Positions 1 through 11,200 of a DNA stretch of 25,330 nt are shown here, piece by piece. Within the stretch, counting starts at the first letter, position 1, and every line of letters starts with the position of its first letter. Made by a program: the position numbers and the translations under genes. Under the pieces are notes generated by a model, which was not told where the DNA came from, made no database searches, and was given only the letters and a program-made list of their open reading frames with translations. Origin of the DNA: Stentor coeruleus. Its lineage: Eukaryota > Ciliophora > Heterotrichea > Heterotrichida > Stentoridae. The stretch is taken from the NCBI GenBank assembly GCA_001970955.1, contig MPUH01001040.1:1-25330 (forward strand), written 5' to 3'.

Positions 1-1310
1 TTTAATTATATCAGAAAATAGATATTATAAAAAATGAAAATCGAATAATATACAAAATTCAAAATCATCACGAAACAGCATTATTTTCAAAGATATAAAG
101 TCAAAGTATTTTTGAGTTTATCATATAAAAAAAGTTATTTCTAAAAATCATCCTCACATTGTTCATTATATTTTTATAATATCGCATTTTAGACTTTGTG
201 AGTTTTTGATAGCTTTTTTTTTTTTGAATGATGATTTATCATAGATTTCTAAGATGAAGTTTTATAATTTGAGTTTATTTGAAATTGTTGTAAAAAATAA
301 ATAGCTATTTCTCATATCTTTTCTTTAAATTTCTCTTGCTAAAAGTATATTTTTAGCTTTAGTGCCAGCTTTAAGTTGATATGAAAGTTTAAATAATTTT
401 AGAATTGAATTAGATAGTCTTGGCTGCATAGTACTGCTCTTAATTCAAACTATAATAAAGATTTTATTGAATATTTTACTAATAAAGTATTGCTATATAC
501 TTATTATATTCTATGGGATATCATTATTTTTAAAGTTTTGATTTTTGAATATAAACAGAAACCAGGAAATTGGCGTATTTATTAAATTCCATTGGTGTAT
601 TAGAATTTTACGTATTTTATTAAGAATATTACAAGTCTTATAATAATTATAAAAGCTGATTTTTAAGCATGTTGATTTTTTTAGAATAAATATAAGAAAT
701 ATTATCTGTTACTTCAAGAATATAAAATTTGAATATAAGGTAATAGAATAAATAATTTATTACGTTTAAGTGTAATTCGTTTATTGTTGGGTGCAAGCCT
801 ATTCATAATAATTTTTATTTGAAAATATAAAATTTATTTCAATGATATTTTCTGTATATAAACCCTTGATGATTCGATTCCTGACTTAAATTAAAGTTTT
901 CCACGTAGCACATTTATTATCCAAAAGCTCAGGATGCAATTCTTATTGAAAAATGTATATTTTTAAGGTTTCAGATTCCCAGTCTAAATAGACTTTTACC
1001 TAAAATTAAAGTATTATCTTTATGTATATACATTGGTTTTCTTATAGTCTTAGTCCTTACTCTTAAATCATAAAATCCTATCTTTTATACTGATCTAATA
1101 ACTTAGATTTCTATCTTATTTTGATAACCCAAACTTCTAAAAATTGCAAAGAATAAGCCCGTATAATTTTAAGATTTATACAAAAAACTATTAGCCCATT
1201 TCCCGAAATTAGAATTAAAAATATTAAAAAATACTTGAAATAGCTAATATAATATAAAATATCTTATCTAAAAATATCCAAAAAATGATATTAACTTTAT
1301 AATAAGAGAA
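1..1310. other. AT-rich intergenic region, no gene seen
   Basis: No reading frame of useful length on either strand. The stretch is dominated by A/T runs, including a long T run near 217-229. A 20-nt segment at 139-158 recurs exactly at 6099-6118. I see no tRNA, no terminator-like hairpin and no coding relic. The left end may hold the flank of a gene outside the window. Confidence 0.6.
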
Positions 1311-1502
1311 ATGGGATGCGTATTAACTAGTGGCAAAATCATAAAGAATCATAGATTAAAGCAAACAAAAACAACTTTGACTAATATGAGAAGGTTTGGA
1401 AAGACTCATATATATCTTAGACTAAGTGCAAATTCACCTTTAATTCTTAAAAGGATTGAAGAAGTTAGTGCTAGCATGGAAGAATCACTAATAAATTACT
1501 AA
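1311..1502 (+). CDS. Small putative dually lipidated protein (63 aa)
   Basis: The start gives MGCVLTSGK. Gly2 followed by Cys3 and Thr6/Ser7 fits the N-myristoylation consensus (MGxxx[ST]) with an adjacent palmitoylatable Cys, the arrangement that anchors many signalling proteins to membranes. The next ~25 residues are Lys/Arg-rich, which would help binding to acidic lipids. No further domain is recognisable. The start resembles that of the WD40-like protein at 2266 (MGSYLT), sharing MGxxLT. It stands alone in about 2 kb of non-coding DNA, so it could be a chance ORF. The lipidation motif is the main reason to keep it. Function unknown; membrane location is inference. Confidence 0.4.
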   Translation: MGCVLTSGKIIKNHRLKQTKTTLTNMRRFGKTHIYLRLSANSPLILKRIEEVSASMEESLINY

Positions 1503-2265
1503 ATTATACTTAAAAGACTTTTACACAATTTTTTTATTATTAAGCCTTAACTTAAGTTTTTTCAATCAAAATCATATAAAAGCAATCCTCGATAAGCTAT
1601 AGATGCTTTAAAATTACATTTGGCAATAAGTTGTTGGAAAATATTCAATAACTTCGTTTAAAAATCTAAATTTATCTAAATAATTTCTAGAAAAAAAGTC
1701 TGAAGCAATATGACTATTAAAAGAAAATGATGAACAAATATTTTCTAAACATTATGTCTTTTATTAGATATATAGAAGGCATAATAGATTCATTATAAGT
1801 AGTCAATATTTTTGTGATACCAAAAATGATTTAAGGTTTTCTTGACAAGCAATTTTAGTTTTTTTAAAAATTACAAAGTGAGGTTAAAGCTTTTATAATG
1901 AATAAAAATAATAAGGGTATTTTGAAAACTTAAGAGATAAAGTAAACTGATGAAAAGACCTTTTGATTATAGATTTGAAAATCTTTTTAAAAAAAATCAT
2001 TGAAATTTGATAAGGACATAAAATATTTTGATTTTCTAAAGACATGATTTAAATATAAAATTTTGCCCTTATATAAATCCTTATAGGAATCATAAATATT
2101 TATCTAATAACCAAATATATAATCTTACATTAGTCAATCTGAAATACTTTTCCTAATAAAAATATCAAATATATTATCTTTATTGCATCAGCTTAAAAAA
2201 ACAACATCATAAATTCTACTAAAACAACTAAAAATAATTTTCCCTATAAGAATCTAATATAAATA
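1503..2265. other. Intergenic region and 5' flank of the WD40-like gene
   Basis: No open frame. The last ~200 bases (about 2050-2265) are poorer in G than in C, like other 5' flanks in this window. No TATA-type or other named element can be assigned with confidence. Confidence 0.5.
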
Positions 2266-4277
2266 ATGGGTAGTTACCTGACTAAAAATTCTCAAGATCC
2301 TTTACTTCAGTACATTTATAATCATTCTGATCAAATCCCCTCTTTATGCCCTAAGGTAAAAATCATATCAGAAAAGCATAACTTAAGCTTTGAGCATAAA
2401 ATCGATCATATTTTATATACTCAAATAAAAGAAAGCAAAAATCCTAAGAAAATTCTCAGTGAAGATTTTGGTACTTGGAGCATTGAAACAAATGAGTTCG
2501 ATACAACACAAAAACTTCTTAGGGAATATTTTGGTGTTTGGAATACTAATTATCATGATCAAATCAAAAAGTTACTTGTTTCTAATGACTTGAAATTTCT
2601 GTTTATACTTCAGCCAAAATATTATATTGACATCTATTCGATTGACGAAAGAAAAATATTATATGCATTAGAAGAAGATAAAGAAATTATAGATATGGTT
2701 TTGATGTGTGATAAAAACTTAATTTTTTATATTACTGATAGACGATTAATGTGCTGGAATTTTATTGAAGATACTATTAGAGAAATCCATAATTGTGCTT
2801 TTATGTGGACAAAAGCTATGGCTGCAAGTCCTAATATTAATTATATTGCAACTGGAAATTTTTGTGGGTCGATTCATTTATTTGATTGTGAGAATGGTTC
2901 ATTATGTTCAAAATTGATAAGTCATGCAAGTAATGTAAGGGAAATCGAGTTTACTCAAGATAGTAAATACTTTATATCTGCCGGGGCAATTTTGAGAAAA
3001 ATTTCGATTGCAGTTTAAGAGTTTGGAATGCTCAAAAAAAATCTCTAATTGCAATTTTAGCAGGTTATCCTTTACCAGTTTATTCAATAAAAATTCATCA
3101 AACTGGAAAATACTTATTAACCTTTAGTAGAGATTGCACAATTCGGCTTTGGGACCTTGAAAAAATAATATCATCCTCATCAAAAACTGAATCTTTTGGT
3201 ACTTTACTATTATATAATCAAATAAAATTTGATTCTAACTCAGAAGTCCATACAAGAGTTATAGAAATTTTGGAAAAATATCCAAACTTGTTCTCTGGAG
3301 ACAGAGAGATATTAGAAAAAGCATATCAAAAATTTTCTTCTCATGTTTTAAGTCAATGCAAAGAAGATACTGAAATAAAAAGATATACTTTAGATGATGA
3401 TTGTTTTTGTGATAATGAATTTCCAATCCCTGGAGATGCTTTTTTTATTGGAGATTATGTTGTTTTGATGACATCTAAAAACTTGAAACTAACTTTTTTT
3501 AAAATGCATTCAATGAAGAAATGTAAAACAATCAATTTAGTCCAAGTCCCAAAAACTAATATTTGTGTTGTTCAAGGGAAGCTAATTTATTCTGATGTTT
3601 ATACTGACATACATATAATTGATTGTATGAAAACAAAAAGATATACTCGGAGGTTTCCAGGAACTCATTTAACTGAAAAGTGTTATATGATAAAACATCG
3701 GAGATATTTAATTACAATCTTTTTTTGTGCACAACCTATTTCATATATTCTCACAATTTGGGATTTAATAGAATCGAAATTTCTTGGAAGCCGATTATTT
3801 GGAGAATACTTAATAACTTTTACTGAAATGTCAGAAGATGGTAAATTCCTATATACAAGCACACATAAAAATTCAGTTAAAGTTTTTAATACCGAAACTA
3901 TGGAACTTGTTACAAAATATTCAGTACAAAAACAAAAAATATGTTATATAGGGATTTCTGATGATTTTAAATATATTGCTATTTTCACTGATTTTAATCC
4001 AAATGGTCACTTAAGCATATGGAATGCAATAAATCATGAACATCAATTTATTTGTTCTTATAATTATATTAAAAAGATATCAGTTTTTAAGGTCAAAGAT
4101 GAGATTTACTTGGTTAAAAACAATTTAAATAAGTTGAAAATAGTGAAAACTGATAATCTCAATAAAAGGAAAAAGAAATTATGGAGCAATTCAAAGAGTT
4201 ATGGTGTTTGCACTAAGGGGATTTATTATTTTGTTTTTAGTTTAAATAGAGATAAAGCATCAATAGCTTTAGATTAA
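2266..4277 (+). CDS. WD40-like repeat protein, putatively N-myristoylated, broken by a frameshift
   Basis: The gene reads as about 670 residues in two frames. The first frame (2266-3018) starts MGSYLT, an N-myristoylation-type start (Gly2, Thr6). It then runs through degenerate WD repeats, with blocks such as IATGNFCGSIHLFDC and VREIEFTQDSKYFISAG. Near 2981-3005 the frame is lost. From 3006 another frame continues with DCSLRVWNAQ and then TFSRDCTIRLWDLEK, the clear D-x-x-[IL]-R-[VL]-W-[ND] ends of WD repeats, and stays open to 4277. One missing base at the GGGG run (2982-2985) explains the break, because the total length is then a whole number of codons. No GT-AG intron of fitting length is present. 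WD40 proteins are scaffolds, so partners cannot be predicted. The break could be an assembly error or a real inactivation. Confidence 0.72.
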
Positions 4278-4855
4278 TTAAAAAATTTAGGGAGTCTTAA
4301 ATGATATGACTATATAATCAATGCATTCTTATTTTTCCTAGATTATAAATTTAGTGTAAGTAACCAGCAGCAAATGATCAGGTATATTTTATTACACATC
4401 TTCACTTACCTATAAACATTTTTTACCCCATCTTCAATACAATCTTCTACTCCTTACTTATAAATCATTAACACAAATTACCTCTATTTTTTAATATTCT
4501 TCATCCTTATTCAACAAATTTATTTGAAAATAATCTTCCATCATATAACTCCCATCATAAAACTATCCATTATTCCTAAAATAAAATTCAACTCCCTCAA
4601 CAACAAATCCCGATTTTAATCATAAAAATCCTCATCCAAATCTCCCCCAAAAAAATATTTTAAAGGCATTATTTTTCCCTCCAACAATACCCCATTCTTC
4701 AAATTCTAAAAATTCTAACAACACCCAAATGATTATTCTCAAAAATTCAAACCCTATTTTATCAACAACCGACCTTATCCTTCAATCTAAAACTAATAAA
4801 ACCTTTATCAACTAGTAAAAAAATTGCAATCTTCCAGACATAATCGATAATAAAA
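4278..4855 (+). promoter_or_regulatory. G-depleted, C-rich 5' flank of the LITAF-like gene
   Basis: By hand count 4381-4855 holds about 117 C and 12 G on the plus strand, an extreme skew ending at the start codon. The first ~100 bases after the WD40-like gene are neutral. The stretch contains TTTTAATCA (4614-4622) followed by ATCCTCATCCAAATC (4628-4642). A close relative of this pair lies upstream of the cyclase gene. Whether this is promoter, untranslated leader or both cannot be told from sequence alone. Confidence 0.45.
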
Positions 4856-5665
4856 ATGAATGAGACGATGATAAGCAAAAGCAATTCATATCAATACAAC
4901 AGTAACTCCCCTAGTCCAAATAGTTCCTTAAGCACAAAGCTTAAAAAGCCATACGGTGATATACCAACAAGCAAAAAAGGGGACAAGTTATATCTAAGAC
5001 CTTCATTGTTGCATCAGCCTAGTCCTACAAAAGACTTCATACAAGACCCTAATTTAGAATCTTTAGATAGTTCACTTGAACCAGAAGGTCAAATTCATCA
5101 AAGAAACTCAACAACGATAATCAATGACATTGCACAATCATACACATTCGTTCCTGCTATTAAAAAAACTCAAACTATCTTGTTTGATGATAGTTTTTTA
5201 TCTAATAGTTCTAGTGTGTATACAGAAAACAACACCCAAAGTTTTCATGAAAATAGCGAAAATGATTACTCAGACTCTATAATGTCATCTACAATGGACC
5301 CAAAATGCTTAGTACAGAAATCCAATTTATATCAAGAGCATGAATCTTCGTATATGAATATTTCAACCAATTCATTAGGGAAAAAAAACTTACATAAAAG
5401 TATTTCTAATGATAGTAATATGAAGATGAGCTTAAGACATAGAAATTCACTTTTTCAGTCTGTTACTGCATTTTGTTCAAAATGCTCAAAGAATACTAAT
5501 ACTGAAGTTATAGAGAATATTTATTTTGGAACATTGTAACAGTTATGCAGCTGGGAAAAACTGTTCTGTAGCTTTTGCTATTCAGACAGCAAACTCCGTG
5601 AGTTTTCTCATATTTGTCAAAACTGTGAATCACCAGTTTTTCAAATTAAATTAAGAGTTGAATAA
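4856..5665 (+). CDS. LITAF-like zinc-ribbon protein with a 15-nt intron
   Basis: The coding parts are 4856-5535 and 5551-5665, giving 264 residues. Residues 1-200 are Ser/Asn/Gln-rich and probably disordered. The C-terminal domain starts with a CxxC pair (CSKC, residues 207-210), passes a short hydrophobic stretch, and ends with HICQNC (residues 247-252), the HxCxxC signature of LITAF domains. In that family the two cysteine knuckles bind zinc and the hydrophobic middle sits on the cytosolic face of endosomal or lysosomal membranes. Unspliced, a TAA at 5537-5539 would stop translation between the two knuckles. Removing GTAACAGTTATGCAG keeps the frame and restores the second knuckle. The middle segment is shorter than usual, so 'LITAF-like' is safer than an exact family name. 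Endomembrane location is inference. Confidence 0.7.
5536..5550 (+). other. 15-nt spliceosomal mini-intron
   Basis: GTAACAGTTATGCAG starts with GTAA, ends with CAG, is exactly 15 nt and carries an in-frame TAA. Removing it joins the two halves of a LITAF-like zinc domain. Introns of 15-16 nt are established for heterotrich ciliates such as Stentor and Blepharisma. Confidence 0.72.
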
Positions 5666-5681
5666 TTTTCTATTGGATTAA

Positions 5682-6017
5682 GGATTATTGTATGGGTTGG
5701 AAAGTGAAGGTTTTTTAATGAAAGGGTATTTTTTTAGAATATGGGGAGTTAGTGAGGGTGTTATAAATATTAAGTATGATGATAAAAGATATTTGTATGT
5801 TAGAGACTATTGGAATATAACAATAATTTATGCAGATTTTAAATGTTTATGATGAATATTGGTGTTAGAACTAATGATTTTAATATTTATAAAGAGAAAT
5901 CGATTTATGATTATATTGTTAGATATATTTTCGAAGCTGATGATGATAATTGGGGATAATCAAGTGGCATACTCTTCGTTTTGGTTTAAGGGAACTCAAA
6001 TTACACCCCAGAGATAA
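5682..6017 (+). pseudogene. Possible decayed gene: three successive open frames
   Basis: Three frames follow each other: 5682-5849 (56 codons, with VRDYWNITIIYADFK), 5843-5956 (38 codons, with YIVRYIFEADDDNW) and 5955-6014 (20 codons, with QVAYSSFWFKGTQITPQR). Each junction is repaired by adding one base, and the second junction is at a GGGG run. The peptides look protein-like but match no family I recognise. The DNA here is G-rich and C-poor, which by itself yields Asp, Gly, Trp and Arg codons, so a chance origin is quite possible. Confidence 0.25.
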
Positions 6018-6712
6018 CAATATAGTTTAGTTTAAGAAGATAATAGAAAATGTAAAATAAAACTTCTCAACACAAACCCTCAAACAAATTCGCCAAAATT
6101 CTAAAAATCATCCTCACAAATTCATCTCCTATAATCTTTTTACCGTTATCTCAGTATTAAATTAAACTTTTTATTCTAAAATTTACGTGCCCTTCCCTTT
6201 TTACTACACCCTAACACCCAATATCCCAGCTTATTACCAAAATATTAGCATCTCAAAGAACACTTAAAGCTAATAGCATAAAAAAATCTTAAAATATATA
6301 CTTATTTATCTAAATACAGCATTTTATCAAAATATAACATTCTAATAATTATTTTGACTACCTTAACACAATCATCTTGTGAATAATTTGTATCTCTTTA
6401 TCGTATTCTGTATCAAAAAATTCTTATAGTTTTCTACTATAAAGAAAAAAATCCTATTCATAGTAAACAACTATATATGCCTACCTATATATCCCTAAAG
6501 TAAAAAAATAAAAGTTGAAGAGCTTCAAAAATATAAGATTCTTTTATTTTTCATGCATTTAACCACTTATCTTTTACTTTAACACACTAATATTTTCGCA
6601 ATCTTTCACTATCTTCCTTTTAAAAATATATTTTTTTAAAACACTTACATGTTGTAACAATCCAAGAAACCTTTAAGTCCTTGTTAATTTTAAAGCATGT
6701 AAATTAAATAAG
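6018..6712. other. C-rich, G-poor intergenic region
   Basis: No gene seen. Composition switches at about 6050 from G-rich to C-rich on the plus strand, which I take as the border between the unit ending at 5665-6017 and the unit of the minus-strand gene at 6713-7102. It contains the second copy (6099-6118) of the 20-nt segment found at 139-158. Confidence 0.5.
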
Positions 6713-7102
6713 TTAATTAAGGTTAGAAGAATTTGAAAATGACTTATCCGTGTCATTTGTTTTAGGAATTCTATCAATTAGGTTTACAGATTTTTCAGTA
6801 GCATTACTGGACATGATTTTAGGTTTGGGTGAGTTGGTTATTCGAAAAGTCTCATCGATACTCTCAAATTTCTGCTTTAGATGTATTTCATTGTGTGATT
6901 CTTTGAACTCACGCTCATACATTATTATTGGGTTATCTAATTTTTCAATGCAATGGACAATTGGGTCTTTTCTTTGTTCTTTGATACTATGGATAAATGT
7001 CCCAGTATCGAACCTATTCGAAGATTCTGAAGAGAGTTCGTCAGGATTAATAAAACTACAATCAGAACAAGAAAAAATTGTATTGCTGCATGTTTGACCC
7101 AT
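6713..7102 (-). CDS. Small hydrophilic protein with an acylated N-terminus (129 aa)
   Basis: The N-terminus MGQTCSN fits N-myristoylation at Gly2 (Ser6 favourable) with Cys5 next to it for palmitoylation. Further cysteines at 11 and 14 could also be acylated. The rest is polar, Ser/Asn/Glu/Lys-rich, with no membrane segment or known domain, so it looks like a disordered membrane-tethered adaptor or cortical protein. The opposite strand also holds an open frame (6750-7097). I prefer this strand because of the acylation motif and because the other translation is a low-complexity hydrophobic shadow. The flanks are C-rich on the left and G-rich on the right, as for other genes here. Function unknown. 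Confidence 0.6.
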   Translation of the reverse strand: MGQTCSNTIFSCSDCSFINPDELSSESSNRFDTGTFIHSIKEQRKDPIVHCIEKLDNPIIMYEREFKESHNEIHLKQKFESIDETFRITNSPKPKIMSSNATEKSVNLIDRIPKTNDTDKSFSNSSNLN

Positions 7103-8221
7103 TATATTATAGGTATCTTTTATAATCTTAGATTTTAATTATGTTTATAAGTTTTGGTGTTAAAATTATTAGAAAGGGTTTAGAAAGAGTGGATTGAGTA
7201 TGTTTTTGGCTTTGTATAGAAAGTGGTGGTTTAAAAAAAAAATTATGAGATTATGTGAGTTTTTGTTGATGAGATGTAGTTAAGGTTTTTTCAATGTATT
7301 TTTGAAAGGTTTGAGGATTTTAGGCTGTGTTGATTGTTTGGTTATTAATTTTAAATATGATTATAATGGTTAAATGATTATGATTTAAAGATTTTATATT
7401 ATGAAGTAGAGTATAAAGTAAAATTATTATGGTGTGTAGTAGAGGGATAAATATAAAATTAAAGGATTTTTGTAGGATAATTTATTAGAGTAATCAATAT
7501 TATTGAAGTTTTTTTATAAGATGATTGTGTAAAGTAATTTGTAATAAGAAACTTTTGCTAAATGCTAATTGTCCCATACCATATGAATTTAAGAATGTTA
7601 TCTACCTATTTTTTCTATAAAAATTCGCATATCTTCCACAGTTTTCACAAATGATTTCATATAAAAAATCTTATATTCAAAGTAAAAACCTCATTATCAT
7701 ATTTTAATTTAAATCATCAAAAAAACAATTTATGATATGCTTTATCTCTTAACTAAACTATCTATCAAGTTCAAACTATCCAAAAATTTTCTTTATCAAC
7801 TTGAATATAAAAATTTCCATATTAAAAAAAATGATTCAAAATACTTATTTTTTCTTTATCTCTAAAATAACACCAAAATATTTATAAACTCCAAAGGTTC
7901 TCCCAATTTTTATTTTAACCATACATCTACATTTAACTAAATCTTCAACATTTTTTTGAAAAAAATACCATATATCTTGTTTCAACAATTCTGTGTAATT
8001 TATTTTGAAAATGTAAAAAAAGACTTTCCTTAATTTCATTCATAACCTTGCATTAACATTGAAGTATAAGTGAAAATTATAATCTTTCTATATTTAAAAA
8101 CAATAACCTATTATTCATAATATAAACACCCTAAAAATCAATACACCCCACAACTTTAATATACCATAAAAACCTAAAACACTCATATTTATTATCAATC
8201 CTTTTAGATTTAATAATCCTC
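7103..8221. other. Intergenic region with a composition switch
   Basis: From 7103 to about 7560 the plus strand is G-rich and C-poor, the 5' flank of the minus-strand gene at 6713-7102. After about 7560 it becomes C-rich, the 3' flank of the cyclase gene. A 64-codon minus frame at 7845-8039 has no recognisable features and is probably chance. No terminator signal can be named. Confidence 0.5.
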
Positions 8222-11200
8222 TTACGAGAGGACATAATTCTCTCCATCCCCGACAATAAAATAGCTCTTATGCGATCTACCAATAACCTTCGCCGCAATT
8301 TCTTTATTAAACTCAAAAGTAAACTTCCCAGGCATAAACTTCTCCAACAAGCTCATCGTCACATCACTAACATTAATCTTCCCTGCCATACCTCCACTTT
8401 CCATTTTATTGGAAATAAGCACATCAGGACCATAAATATCATATCTAACAATATTCGTCCCAGTAATCCCAGCTATAACTTCTCCAGTATGTATCCCAAT
8501 TCTCATATTCAATTCACTTCCATTTTCTTTATTAACTTCCTTGATAATATTAATCATACTCTGAGCCATTTCAACAACATGTAAACATTCTTTAGATAAA
8601 TCTCTATTTTCTCCATCAGTATATCCCATAACAACATAACAATCACCAATTGTATGAACTTTATAAACATTATGAACAACACATACTTTATCGAATTTTG
8701 TAAACATCATACTAAGCATTCCAACAACTTCAGCTGGAGTTTTATTAGAACTCCAAGCGGTAAAACCAACAATATCAGCATATAATAAAGTAACCCCAGT
8801 AAGTTTATCTGTTATAGCTTTATCTTGTCTCATATTTTCAAGTACATGTGGGGGCATCATATGAGTTAAAAGCTTATCAGTTTTATTGATTTCCTTTTCA
8901 GCTATACCTCTAAGATTGAAATAAACTCGTAGATGGTTTTCGATTGTATATATGGCTGAGATGTTTATAAGGGCAAATACTACAACAAAAGCTGAGTTTG
9001 CAGCATGAGCCGCTGGGTCTGCAGTGAAGATTGCTAAGATACCCCAAGGGATAAAAATAGACAATGAAGCCCATGTAACTTTTGATAAAGGGATTTGGCC
9101 TGTATGGTTTAATAAAAGGATTATATACATGATTTCTAAAGCTAAAAGGTCTTTTTCTTTTTTAGTCGAGTAAATCAAATCCATAAGAGTAACCCCAAGC
9201 ATCATAAGAAAGACAATAAGCATGACAATTGGGAATAATCGGGTAAGATAGATACGGTTTTGTATTGCAACAACAAGGATTAGAATAAGAACAATTCCTG
9301 CACGAGCGATAAGTATAGAAACAACTGTTAATGAAGTGAAAATATATTCAAATAAAGCTATCAAAAGGAGTAAAGAAAATGTTGTCAAAGCCATGACTAT
9401 ACCTGAAAACATAAGTTGTCGATTGCTTATGGTTTTATCAATACGGAACTTCTTTTGTTTATCATCTTCCCCACAAGAGAAGTCTATGATTTTAACTTTC
9501 TCCATAAGTTCCTTGTCATCTCTTTGAAACACTTGGTTAGCACTGTCCATTTCAAACATCCCCACAAGTTCGCTTCCTCTTTTTTTTTTCCTTTGATCAG
9601 AATCAGTAAGTGTTCTAGTAAAACTTGGATGGTTTATAAAAGTTGATAAATGATTCAGCCCAGGTTTAAAACTGTCTTGAGAAGTCATATTTTTACTTTC
9701 TGTTACTAAAAAAGTATGCATAGTCCCTTTACCTTTAGCTTCAATTGTATTATTTTTAAACTCTAAACCTCCTGTGTTTTCTAATAACTCATAACATTCT
9801 GTAGAAATTTGTATAGAATTTGCATTTTCTATTGTTGAACACATACGACTAGCTGTGTTTACAGTATCACCTACTAAAGAAAACTGTGGCTTATGATAAC
9901 CTACAACCCCAGCTGTTACAGGACCTGAATTAATTCCTATTTTCAATTGTAACTGAAAACCATTTTTCAACTTAAAAGTTTGAGCAAGTGAGATCATTGC
10001 TAAACCCATCTCAATAGCCCTACGTGCATGAGAAACTTCTTTTAAAGCAGGTTCAAGCTCAGCCTCACTATCTTTAAGCCCAGCACAAGCCATATAAGTT
10101 TTCCCAACAGTTTCAATTTTTGTCACCCCAATTGCTAAACATAACTGGTCAAATTTCTGAAATACTGAGTCTAGAAAAGATAAAAGTTCAACAGGAAGAT
10201 ATTCAGCACATATGCTATCGAAATCAACAATATCACAAAAAATTACAGTTACTGTGCCTTGGTCTTCAGCGATATACCTGATACCATCTTTGACTCTTTT
10301 TTTAACGAAAGCTGGGAGTAAGAAACTTAGAATTCTTTGAGATTTTTCGAAACCAATTTCTTGCATTCTTATAAGTTTATATTCAAGACGACTAGTTCTT
10401 TCTAGATAATAACCAAGTACAGCTGAAGTTATTGTAATTGAAGTGTTAAGGATAAGATAGCTGAGGATTGTTAAAGTTTTTTCAATTAAAGTATATGAGT
10501 TATCTGTTGAGTATTCATAGTATATTGATATTGAGATTATGTATAAACTCAGATTTAGGCCATTTATATATGTTACTTGCTGCCAGTCAACATTAAAAAG
10601 AATGTAAGTGATAGCTGGGATAACCCCTGTGGCTAATGCTCCAGGTTTAAGAAAAGCTACTTCAGTGCCGAATTTTGCTAGAAGACCAATTGCAGTGACT
10701 GATATTACTAAGACCACATAGTTTTCTAAGAAGAACTCTGTGAACAAAGCGAAAATCACTATGGCAAAAGCTACACACATCACTGTGCGCATGAGGTTAT
10801 AATAAAGTGTAGCATCAAAGACAAAAGCTTCAAGGATCGTCCATAGTACTAATAACGAAAAAAGCAAAATCACTATGATTTTGTAAAAACGTATATTCAC
10901 TGATATATAAAAATCACGATATTGAGCTTCTATAAATTCTGAATTAAAATGCAAAGACAGTTTTCTTAGTTCAAAAGCATCTTTTTCCAAAGTTCCTCTT
11001 CTAAAAGAAGTTTCCCTATACACTTTTTCTAAATTCCCCGCATATTTTTCAATCCTGTTATGTTTATACACAAAAACCTGATCATCTTTATTCATTGCTA
11101 TTTTCTCATAAATTCCTGGATGGAACACCGCTGAGTACTGGGCAAAAGCTTGATGTATCGCTACTATAATCAAAGGGACAATAAAAAAAGCTATTAAAAC

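Noticed and set aside
860..895. GATTCGATTCC resembling a tRNA T-loop
   Set aside because: No matching stem, anticodon arm or acceptor pairing could be built around it.
2935..2949. GTAAGGGAAATCGAG as another 15-nt intron
   Set aside because: It is in frame without a stop and encodes VREIEF, the conserved strand of a WD repeat, so it is coding.
3270..4277. Separate gene starting at 3270
   Set aside because: The apparent start is TTG (Leu) inside a frame open from at least 3006. It is the 3' part of the WD40-like gene.
4300..4790. Antisense frames with an Asp/Glu/Trp/Gly-rich, protein-like look
   Set aside because: C-free DNA necessarily yields such codons, stops interrupt, and similar peptides arise antisense to the cyclase leader from the same composition.
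5537..5539. In-frame TAA as a reassigned or context-dependent sense codon
   Set aside because: TAA ends most other genes here and is absent inside all long frames. A 15-nt GT-AG intron explains this single case.
6750..7097. Plus-strand 115-codon frame
   Set aside because: It overlaps the minus-strand gene with the MGQTCS start; its translation is a hydrophobic shadow without features.
7845..8039. Minus-strand 64-codon frame
   Set aside because: No motif, Lys/Ile/Phe-rich, located in the 3' flank of the cyclase gene; chance length in AT-rich DNA.
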